Below, piece by piece: positions 1 to 5,150 of a DNA stretch of 8,454 bases; the first letter of the stretch is position 1; each line of letters begins with the position of its first letter. A program made the position numbers and the translations under genes. Origin of the DNA: Bacteroidota bacterium. Lineage in GTDB: Bacteria > Bacteroidota > Bacteroidia > Flavobacteriales > Weeksellaceae. The notes under the pieces are model-generated. The model ran no database searches, was not told the origin of the DNA, and saw nothing but the letters and a program-made list of their open reading frames with translations. The DNA is taken from contig JAFDZJ010000342.1 in NCBI GenBank assembly GCA_018266965.1, positions 1 through 8,454 on the forward strand, written 5' to 3'.

Positions 1-782
1 AAGGGATAACAGTAATGCTATTAGGAAAGGCTTTGGAAGAAGGAAAAGTGAAAAATTTGGATCAAAAAATGTCCGATTTTTATCAAAATTATGGCAATGT
101 ACCTTTCGGAAAAGATTTAACTATGAAGGATTTAGCAAGTATGGAAGCTGGTTTGGATTGGAATGAAGATTATGAAAATCCTTTTTCGCCAAATGCCGAA
201 GCTTACTATGGAAAAAGTCTAGCCAAAGCTACCCTATTAAGAGGTTTCCTAGAAGAACCCGGAAAAAAATTCGAGTACCAAAGTGGTGCAACTCAACTGT
301 TGGGATTTGCATTAAGGAAAGCTGTTGATATTCCTTTGTCCGAATATCTTTCACAAAAATTTTGGCAACCACTCGGAATGGAGCAAAATGCTTTTTGGAA
401 CACCGATGACAATGGTATGGAAAAAACTTTTTGTTGTATAAATGCCGAAGCTAGAGATTTCGGAAAAATTGGACAACTTGTATTGAATAATGGAAAATGG
501 AAAGACCAACAATTGTTGAGTGAAAATTTTATCCAAAGCATGAGAACACCATCACAAGCATCTCAAAATACTTACGGTTTGGGTTTGTGGATAAATAATG
601 ACACAGCAATAAAACATTATTATTTCTGGGGATTACTCGGACAATATATTATTATTGTTCCAGAAAAAAATATGGTCATCGTGAGAACAGGAAGTTACGA
701 AAATCAACCCAAAGACAAAAAAGGCAGACCTCAACAAGTAGAATTTTTGGTTAATGAAACTACTAAAATGTTTGGAAACTAA
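1..782 (+). CDS. Serine hydrolase, beta-lactamase-related (AmpC/esterase-like) family, 5' partial
   Basis: This is the C-terminal 259 residues of a penicillin-binding-protein/beta-lactamase-fold serine hydrolase. The frame stays open to the left edge, so the ATG at 15 is internal. The first visible residues (GITVMLLGKALEEGKV) match the helix that follows the catalytic SxxK in this family. The window's first two bases (aa) are compatible with the motif lysine, so the serine lies just outside. Counting from the ATG at 15, other family marks are LTMKDLASMEAGLDW (36-50), YQSG with the likely catalytic Tyr88, and GLLGQYIIIVPEKNMVIVRTG-like segment 206-226, which stands where KTG/HxG is found in relatives. 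Substrate cannot be predicted: members include beta-lactamases, esterases and peptidases. Cell location depends on the missing N-terminus. The gene converges on pyrD with 40 bp between stops. Confidence 0.85.
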   Translation, partial: GITVMLLGKALEEGKVKNLDQKMSDFYQNYGNVPFGKDLTMKDLASMEAGLDWNEDYENPFSPNAEAYYGKSLAKATLLRGFLEEPGKKFEYQSGATQLLGFALRKAVDIPLSEYLSQKFWQPLGMEQNAFWNTDDNGMEKTFCCINAEARDFGKIGQLVLNNGKWKDQQLLSENFIQSMRTPSQASQNTYGLGLWINNDTAIKHYYFWGLLGQYIIIVPEKNMVIVRTGSYENQPKDKKGRPQQVEFLVNETTKMFGN

Positions 783-822
783 CTATTTCTCCTTAAAAAA
801 ACAACTAAAAAGTTAGAAAATT

Positions 823-1848
823 TTATTTTGCAGCATCCAAGATAGTTTGATTGATTTCGTTAATCAATCCCACTCCTTCGTATATAAAACCGGTATAAAG
901 TTGCAAAAGTGTAGCTCCAGCGTTTAGTTTTTCCATAGCATCTTTTGCAGAATGTATGCCTCCAACTCCGATAATAGGAAAGGAACCACCACTATTATCA
1001 TGTAGATATTTTATTACCCTAGTACTTCTATCCTTTATAGGTTGTCCACTCAATCCTCCATTGCCAATTTCTTTCAACTCATCTGCGGAAGTTTTCAGTC
1101 CATCTCTATTCACCGAGGTATTGGTAGCAACAATTCCGTCAATTTTCGTATCGTGCACCAAGGCTATTATTTCATCTAACTGACCATCATTCAGGTCTGG
1201 AGCAATTTTCAACAAAATTGGTTTTGGTTTTTCTTTGGTATTATTAATGTTTTGCACCGTTACAATTAGTTCCTTTAGGTAATCCGCATCTTCCAATTTG
1301 GCGTGGCTACTAACATTGGGACAGCTAACATTTAGTACAAAATAATCTACAAATGGGTGCAACCCTTCAAAACATTGTATGAAATCTTGGGTATAATTTT
1401 CAGGTGTAGTTGTGGTATTTTTACCAATATTTCCACCGATTATTATTTTTCCTTTATTTTTTTTTAATTGATGAATGGCAGCTTCTAAACCATCATTATT
1501 AAAACCCATTCTGTTGATAATTCCACCATCTTCAACCAAACGGAATAATCTTTTTTTCGGGTTTCCTGCTTGTGCTTTGGGAGTTACAGTACCTATTTCT
1601 ACAAATCCGAAACCTAAATCTGCCAACTCATTGTACAAAACTGCATTTTTATCGAACCCAGCGGCTAAACCAACAGGATTTTTAAATTTTAAGCCAAAAA
1701 CTTCTCTTTCTAATTTTTTATTTTCTAATGGTTTTGGTAAAAATATTCGGGATAAAAAATTAAAATTCTTTAACAAAGAAAAAGTAAAATAATGAGCTTT
1801 TTCTGGATCTAATTTAAAAAGCAACGGTCGAATGATGGATTTGTACAT
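823..1848 (-). CDS. pyrD: Dihydroorotate dehydrogenase (quinone), class 2
   Basis: Oxidises dihydroorotate to orotate in pyrimidine synthesis and passes electrons through FMN to membrane quinone. The product is 341 residues, normal for class 2. It has the N-terminal membrane-association segment (MYKSIIRPLLFKLDPEKAHY), FMN-site NPVGLAAGFDKN (57-68), IGTVTPKAQAGNPKKRLFRL (85-104), INRMGFNN (111-118), LKIAPDL (213-219), ATNTS (241-245), GGLSGQP (264-270), and the phosphate-binding end IGVGGI and LYTGFIYEG (293-325). The ATG at 1848 is chosen because it gives the usual MYKSIIRPLLF start. The frame could be extended to a TTG at 1896, but that TTG is part of the predicted -33 promoter element. One oddity: the catalytic-base loop reads NVSCPN, with Cys176 where E. 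coli and human class 2 enzymes have Ser (NxSSPN), and the GLR that usually follows is absent. The gene is divergent from the hemerythrin gene. Confidence 0.96.
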   Translation of the reverse strand: MYKSIIRPLLFKLDPEKAHYFTFSLLKNFNFLSRIFLPKPLENKKLEREVFGLKFKNPVGLAAGFDKNAVLYNELADLGFGFVEIGTVTPKAQAGNPKKRLFRLVEDGGIINRMGFNNDGLEAAIHQLKKNKGKIIIGGNIGKNTTTTPENYTQDFIQCFEGLHPFVDYFVLNVSCPNVSSHAKLEDADYLKELIVTVQNINNTKEKPKPILLKIAPDLNDGQLDEIIALVHDTKIDGIVATNTSVNRDGLKTSADELKEIGNGGLSGQPIKDRSTRVIKYLHDNSGGSFPIIGVGGIHSAKDAMEKLNAGATLLQLYTGFIYEGVGLINEINQTILDAAK

Positions 1849-1864
1849 AGAGAAAAAAGTTTTA

Positions 1865-1897
1865 CAAAAATACTTAAAAATACTGGGATATTCCAAA
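1865..1897 (-). promoter_or_regulatory. Predicted Bacteroidota promoter of pyrD
   Basis: On the minus strand TTTG (1894-1897) is followed after 21 bp by TATTTTTG (1865-1872), an exact TAnnTTTG -7 element. The -7 box ends 16 nt before the ATG at 1848, so the predicted leader is about 10 nt. The consensus is established for Bacteroidota primary sigma; the assignment here is inference. Confidence 0.65.
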
Positions 1898-1949
1898 TGA
1901 AAAAAATGTTATAAATTAAAATACCTCAAACAAATTCAACTTTAAGATT

Positions 1950-1957
1950 TAACTTTG
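1950..1957 (+). promoter_or_regulatory. Predicted -7 promoter element of the hemerythrin-domain gene
   Basis: TAACTTTG matches TAnnTTTG exactly and ends 15 nt before the ATG at 1973, giving a short leader of about 8-11 nt. I see no convincing TTG/TTTG -33 element at the usual distance. Confidence 0.5.
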
Positions 1958-1972
1958 TAAAAATAAAATAAG

Positions 1973-2485
1973 ATGACCAACCAACCTATACGAGAGTTTT
2001 TTACCGAAGACCACAGAAGATTAGAAAGAATTTTTGAAAAATCTACCCAAGATTTGTCTAATATCGACATGAAATTGTATGCCGAATTCCGAGTTGGTAT
2101 ATTAACCCATATAAAAATGGAGGAAAAAATATTTTTCCTTGCCGCACAAAAATCTAACCAAAACACTCCTCTTCCGTTAGCTTCGCAATTACGATTAGAA
2201 CATGGTGCAATTACAGCTTTATTAGTTCCATCTCCAACAAAAGAAATTGCAATAGTCTTGAAGGAACTTTTGGAAATTCACGACGAAAAAGAAGAGAGAA
2301 CAGACGGTATGTACGAAGCAAGTGAGTCATTAACCCAAAAAGAAACCAATGAAATCTTGGCACAATTACAATCGGTAACACTTGTACCTGTACACACCCA
2401 CAACGATGCACCTATTGCACTAGAAGCCGCAAAAAGAGCCTTGATAAGAGCTGGTTACAAGTTTGAAGAATTACTGATGGACTAA
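1973..2485 (+). CDS. Hemerythrin HHE cation-binding domain protein
   Basis: A 170-residue soluble protein that looks like one hemerythrin-type four-helix bundle carrying a non-haem di-iron site. Candidate ligands follow the HHE pattern: His14 (TEDHRRLE), His46 with Glu50 (HIKMEE), His77 (RLEHGAI), and His103 with Glu107 (IHDEKEE). His141 and His143 in PVHTHND are extra candidates near the C-terminus. Bacterial members have been linked to oxygen or NO sensing, iron handling and nitrosative stress; the exact role is not predictable here. There is no signal peptide or membrane segment, so it is probably cytoplasmic. It has its own TAnnTTTG promoter, is divergent from pyrD, and lies 79 bp upstream of glyS, which also has a promoter. 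I see no terminator hairpin after it, so read-through into glyS is possible. Confidence 0.85.
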   Translation: MTNQPIREFFTEDHRRLERIFEKSTQDLSNIDMKLYAEFRVGILTHIKMEEKIFFLAAQKSNQNTPLPLASQLRLEHGAITALLVPSPTKEIAIVLKELLEIHDEKEERTDGMYEASESLTQKETNEILAQLQSVTLVPVHTHNDAPIALEAAKRALIRAGYKFEELLMD

Positions 2486-2535
2486 TCTACTGAAAACTAT
2501 TTGAGCGAAAACAAAGAAAAAAATATAATTTTCCC

Positions 2536-2543
2536 TATTTTTG
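2536..2543 (+). promoter_or_regulatory. Predicted -7 promoter element of glyS
   Basis: TATTTTTG matches TAnnTTTG exactly and ends 21 nt before the ATG at 2565. The nearest upstream TTTG (2500-2503) is 32 bp away, too far for a normal -33 element. The TTG of this box is also in frame with glyS and could be miscalled as its start codon. Confidence 0.5.
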
Positions 2544-2564
2544 CAATCAAACAAGATAAATACT

Positions 2565-4106
2565 ATGGCAAAACAGGAAGATGTTTTTAAAAATGTGGTT
2601 TCCCACGCAAAAGAATATGGTTTTATTTTCCCAAGTTCCGAGATATATGATGGACTTTCTGCCGTGTATGATTACGGACAAAATGGAGCCGAACTAAAAA
2701 ACAACATCAAGCAATATTGGTGGAAAGCAATGGTACAACTCAACGAAAATATCGTGGGGATAGATTCCGCAATTTTGATGCACCCAACAACATGGAAAGC
2801 CTCTGGACATGTTGATGCTTTCAACGACCCATTGATTGATAATAAAGATTCCAAAAAAAGATTTAGAGCCGATGTATTAATCGAAGATTATTGTGCCAAA
2901 TTAGAAGACAAAGCCCAAAAAGAAATAGAAAAAGCTGCTAAACGATTTGGCGATAGTTTCGATAAAAACCAGTTTGAAACTACCAATCCAAAAGTATTGG
3001 AATATCGTGAAAAACAAAAAACAATCCTATCCCGAATGGCAAAATCTTTGGAAAACGAAGATTTGGCAGATGTAAAAGCGTTGATAGAAGAATTGGAAAT
3101 CGCCGATCCCGATACAGGCTCCAAAAACTGGACAGAAGTTAGACAATTTAACCTAATGTTTGGAACAAAATTGGGTGCTTCCGCTGATAATGCTTCGGAT
3201 ATTTACTTAAGACCAGAAACCGCGCAAGGGATATTTGTAAATTTCCTAAATGTACAAAAAACATCAAGACACAAATTACCTTTTGGTATAGCACAAATTG
3301 GAAAAGCATTCAGAAATGAAATTGTTGCCCGACAATTTATATTTAGGATGAGAGAGTTTGAACAAATGGAAATGCAATTTTTTGTACCTCCAGGAACCGA
3401 GTTAGAATTTTATGAAGCTTGGAAACAAAAAAGACTTAACTGGCATTTGGCATTGGGACTTGGCAAAGAGAATTACAAATTTCACGACCACGAAAAACTC
3501 GCTCATTATGCTAATGCAGCAGCTGATATAGAATTCAAATTCCCTTTTGGCTTCAAAGAGTTGGAAGGAATACACTCCAGAACGGATTTTGATCTTTCTG
3601 CACATGAAAAGCATTCGGGTAGAAAATTACAATATTTTGATCCGGAAAGAAACGAGACCTATACACCTTTCGTGGTAGAAACATCTATCGGATTGGATAG
3701 AATGTTTTTGGCATTACTTTCCAATTGTTTGAAAAACGAAACTTTAGAAGACGGCTCGGAAAGAACTGTGCTTAACCTCCCTCCTGCTTTAGCTCCTGTG
3801 AAAGCAGCCATTTTGCCTTTGGTAAAAAAAGATGGATTGCCGGAATTGGCTACAAAAATATACGATGAACTAAAATTTGATTTCAATGTATATTATGAAG
3901 AAAAAGATGCAATCGGAAAAAGATACCGAAGACAAGATGCGATTGGTACACCTTTCTGCATAACGGTAGATCACGATTCTTTGCAAGACCAAACCGTAAC
4001 CCTCCGAGAAAGAGATGGCATGACACAAGTAAGAGTACCTATTGCAGACCTTAGAAAAATAATTGATGACAAAGTAAACTTCCGTACTTTACTTTCGAAA
4101 ATATAA
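2565..4106 (+). CDS. glyS: Glycyl-tRNA synthetase (single-chain alpha2 type)
   Basis: Charges tRNA-Gly with glycine in the cytoplasm; class II synthetase of the dimeric alpha2 type (also called glyQS), not the alpha2-beta2 type. The ATG at 2565 gives 513 residues starting MAKQEDVFKNVVSHAKEYGF, the usual N-terminus. Visible are WWKAMV (52-57), SGHVDAFNDPL (80-90), RQFNLMFGT (193-201), YLRPETAQGIFVNF (214-227), motif 2 AFRNEI...RMREFEQMEMQFF (248-273), motif 3 VVETSIGLDRMFLALL (370-385), and the C-terminal anticodon-binding domain from about 408 (APVKAAILPL, YRRQDAIGTPFCITVD, VTLRERD). The cysteine pairs that hold zinc in some relatives are absent: the segments read DNKDSKKRFRAD (92-103) and DPDTGSKNWTE (181-191). 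The gene ends at a strong terminator. Confidence 0.97.
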   Translation: MAKQEDVFKNVVSHAKEYGFIFPSSEIYDGLSAVYDYGQNGAELKNNIKQYWWKAMVQLNENIVGIDSAILMHPTTWKASGHVDAFNDPLIDNKDSKKRFRADVLIEDYCAKLEDKAQKEIEKAAKRFGDSFDKNQFETTNPKVLEYREKQKTILSRMAKSLENEDLADVKALIEELEIADPDTGSKNWTEVRQFNLMFGTKLGASADNASDIYLRPETAQGIFVNFLNVQKTSRHKLPFGIAQIGKAFRNEIVARQFIFRMREFEQMEMQFFVPPGTELEFYEAWKQKRLNWHLALGLGKENYKFHDHEKLAHYANAAADIEFKFPFGFKELEGIHSRTDFDLSAHEKHSGRKLQYFDPERNETYTPFVVETSIGLDRMFLALLSNCLKNETLEDGSERTVLNLPPALAPVKAAILPLVKKDGLPELATKIYDELKFDFNVYYEEKDAIGKRYRRQDAIGTPFCITVDHDSLQDQTVTLRERDGMTQVRVPIADLRKIIDDKVNFRTLLSKI

Positions 4107-4127
4107 TGATTGTTTGAAACATTATCT

Positions 4128-4157
4128 AAAAAAAGCCTCTAAACATGAGGCTTTTTT
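4128..4157 (+). terminator. Rho-independent terminator after glyS
   Basis: The GC-rich stem GCCTC/GAGGC (4135-4139 with 4147-4151) has a 7-nt loop (TAAACAT). It is extended by an A-run pairing with a T-run to an 11-bp stem, ending in six Ts (4152-4157). It begins 22 nt after the glyS stop. The A7 run on the left becomes a T7 run on the other strand, so it may also stop leftward transcripts. Confidence 0.9.
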
Positions 4158-4172
4158 GCTTTTCTATCCAAA

Positions 4173-4250
4173 TTAATTAGGTGCCCAATAAGTCCATTTG
4201 GAACGATTGTAAATAACTAAAAGTCGATCTTCACGGTTTATTTCTTGAAA
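4173..4250 (-). pseudogene. Possible degraded coding tail (25 codons), uncertain
   Basis: On the minus strand a 25-codon stretch ends at a TAA (4173-4175) and reads FQEINREDRLLVIY followed by NRSKWTYWAPN. It is bounded upstream by an in-frame TAG (4251-4253). Before that TAG the same frame is open for 19 more codons back to a GTG at 4308-4310 (VRILGFLIAHFLFGEYSNF). The stretch is richer in G and C and in Trp codons than the surrounding spacer, which is why it stands out. There is no convincing start and I do not recognise a family. It could be the eroded end of a lost gene or chance. Confidence 0.2.
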
Positions 4251-4270
4251 CTAAAAATTAGAATATTCTC

Positions 4271-4311
4271 CAAATAAAAAGTGCGCAATTAGAAAACCTA
4301 ATATACGCACT
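4271..4311 (-). terminator. Hairpin plus T-tract, intrinsic terminator on the minus strand
   Basis: AGTGCG (4280-4285) pairs with CGCACT (4306-4311), and an inner ATTAG/CTAAT stem closes a 5-nt loop, with a small internal loop between. Read on the minus strand, the hairpin is followed directly by TTTTATTTG. This is a plausible leftward terminator. It lies about 240 bp past the msrB stop, so it fits better as the end of the short transcript predicted from the promoter at 4423-4455. Confidence 0.6.
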
Positions 4312-4384
4312 CAACTAAACTAAAAACCATTTTTTTGCATCACTATGTGATTGTATTTTGTCGTGATTTGTGTCTTTTTTGTGT

Positions 4385-4416
4385 TTTGGAATCTACTTTA
4401 TTTATCTCTAGTTTTG
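4385..4416 (+). promoter_or_regulatory. Predicted rightward promoter in the glyS-msrB spacer
   Basis: TTTG (4385-4388) is followed after 20 bp by TAGTTTTG (4409-4416), an exact TAnnTTTG. No plus-strand gene follows: a transcript would run past the TGTAGAT repeats and antisense into msrB. It may be functional or a chance match in AT-rich DNA. Confidence 0.4.
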
Positions 4417-4422
4417 TTATGA

Positions 4423-4455
4423 CAAAGATATAGCAGTTAGCCTACTCACAACAAA
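4423..4455 (-). promoter_or_regulatory. Predicted leftward promoter of the candidate small RNA
   Basis: On the minus strand TTTG (4452-4455) is followed after 21 bp by TATCTTTG (4423-4430). Both elements and the spacing fit the Bacteroidota consensus. Its -33 element overlaps a 6-bp inverted repeat ACAACA/TGTTGT (4448-4465). Confidence 0.5.
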
Positions 4456-4462
4456 TAAATGT

Positions 4463-4502
4463 TGTAGATAGAAATCGCAATGTATGTAGATTTTAATCTA
4501 CA
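4463..4502. promoter_or_regulatory. TGTAGAT repeat cluster, possible operator
   Basis: TGTAGAT occurs at 4463-4469 and again at 4485-4491, exactly 22 bp apart start to start. An inverted copy ATCTACA follows at 4496-4502, so the second and third copies form a hairpin-capable palindrome. A partial copy ATCTAC is at 4391-4396. The cluster lies just upstream of the leftward promoter. Two-turn spacing of direct repeats suits a dimeric DNA-binding regulator, but none is identified. Confidence 0.3.
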
Positions 4503-4547
4503 AAAGAAACAACATTATTATCATTGAAAATAAATTATTTCGTAAGA

Positions 4548-5084
4548 TTAATTTTTCGGTTCGAAATGCAGACTTATAGAGTTCATACAAAATCTTACGC
4601 CAGTAGGTTTTGGACCATCATTGAAAACATGACCCAAATGCGAGTTGCATCTTTTGCACAAGACTTCTATCCTATCCATTCCGTGGGAAATATCTTTTCT
4701 GTATTTCACACCATTTTTGTCAGCCTCAAAAAAACTAGGCCACCCACAACTTGAAGAAAATTTTGCAGTACTACGAAACAAATGATTACCGCAAACCGCA
4801 CAATAATATTCGCCTATTTCATCAAAATCATTGTATTTTCCAGACATTGGCCTTTCTGTTGACGCTTCTCTTGCAATAGCATAAAGTTCAGGAGATAGTA
4901 TTTTTTTCCATTCGGTGTTGGATATATCAATTTGTGTTGTGTCGGTTGTAGAGAAAAAAGGATTTTTGTTTTCTGTATTAGGCATGGTATTAATATTGGA
5001 TAGATTAGAAAATTTGGAACATGAAAAAATTATCATTAATAATAAAATGTATAGAAAACTCCTTCTATTAAATGACAAATTCAT
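4548..5084 (-). CDS. msrB: Peptide-methionine (R)-S-oxide reductase, predicted lipoprotein
   Basis: Reduces methionine-R-sulfoxide in proteins. The 178-residue product begins with a lipoprotein signal: basic NRR, hydrophobic core LYILLLMIIF (11-20), and lipobox IFSC with Cys22. The mature enzyme is therefore expected to be tethered in the envelope facing the periplasm; there is no acidic stretch after Cys22. The MsrB domain runs from about 57 to 175, with zinc ligands Cys95/Cys98 (CAVC) and Cys143/Cys146 (CKRC), resolving Cys113 (SCGWPSF), His149 and His152 (HLGHVFNDGPKPTG), and nucleophile Cys166 (RFCMNS). The ATG at 5084 is chosen because it gives the complete signal peptide. A longer frame to a TTG at 5165 would run into the neighbouring gene and lacks a signal at its N-terminus. 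The gene is divergent from the DUF445 gene across 54 bp. Confidence 0.95.
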   Translation of the reverse strand: MNLSFNRRSFLYILLLMIIFSCSKFSNLSNINTMPNTENKNPFFSTTDTTQIDISNTEWKKILSPELYAIAREASTERPMSGKYNDFDEIGEYYCAVCGNHLFRSTAKFSSSCGWPSFFEADKNGVKYRKDISHGMDRIEVLCKRCNSHLGHVFNDGPKPTGVRFCMNSISLHFEPKN

Positions 5085-5116
5085 TTTGAAAATTATTTTG
5101 ATAGTAATATATTTTC

Positions 5117-5150
5117 CAAAATTACTAAATTTGATACAATGAATACACAA
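5117..5150 (-). promoter_or_regulatory. Predicted promoter of msrB
   Basis: On the minus strand TAATTTTG (5117-5124) matches TAnnTTTG, with TTG (5148-5150) 23 bp upstream, at the long end of the accepted spacing. The leader would be about 25 nt. The -33 element lies inside the first codons of the divergent DUF445 gene. Confidence 0.5.
5126..5133 (+). promoter_or_regulatory. Predicted -7 element of the DUF445 gene (near-leaderless)
   Basis: TAAATTTG matches TAnnTTTG and ends only 5 nt before the ATG at 5139, so transcription should begin at or next to the start codon. The nearest TTTG (5097-5100) is 25 bp upstream, slightly too far for a standard -33 element. It is one base away from the msrB -7 box on the other strand. 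Confidence 0.45.

Larger units (their letters stand above)
4271..4418 (-). ncRNA. Candidate small RNA between glyS and msrB
   Basis: A good minus-strand promoter (TTTG-N21-TATCTTTG, 4423-4455) and a minus-strand hairpin with T-tract (4271-4311) bracket about 145 bp without a convincing gene. The predicted transcript would start near 4416-4419 and end near 4271. It contains a short ATCAC/GTGAT hairpin (4339-4351) and only tiny ATG frames of 6 and 10 codons (for example MVFSLVECVY). It may be a small regulatory RNA or an mRNA for a very small peptide. Both boundaries are inferred. Confidence 0.35.

Noticed and set aside
15..17. ATG at 15 as the true start of the serine hydrolase, and ATG at 8409 as the true start of mqo
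   Set aside because: Both frames remain open to the window edge with family-typical sequence upstream, so both genes are truncated by the window rather than short.
783..822. Short inverted repeat AACT-AAAA-AGTT between the convergent hydrolase and pyrD genes as a bidirectional terminator
   Set aside because: A 4-bp AT stem is too weak to call, although the neighbouring A- and T-runs make some termination possible.
4339..4351. ATCAC/GTGAT hairpin as an operator
   Set aside because: Only 5 bp with a 3-nt loop; common by chance. Kept only as a detail of the candidate small RNA.
4524..4754. A 76-codon plus-strand frame over the end of msrB
   Set aside because: It lies mostly antisense to the well-supported msrB coding sequence and has no domain likeness.
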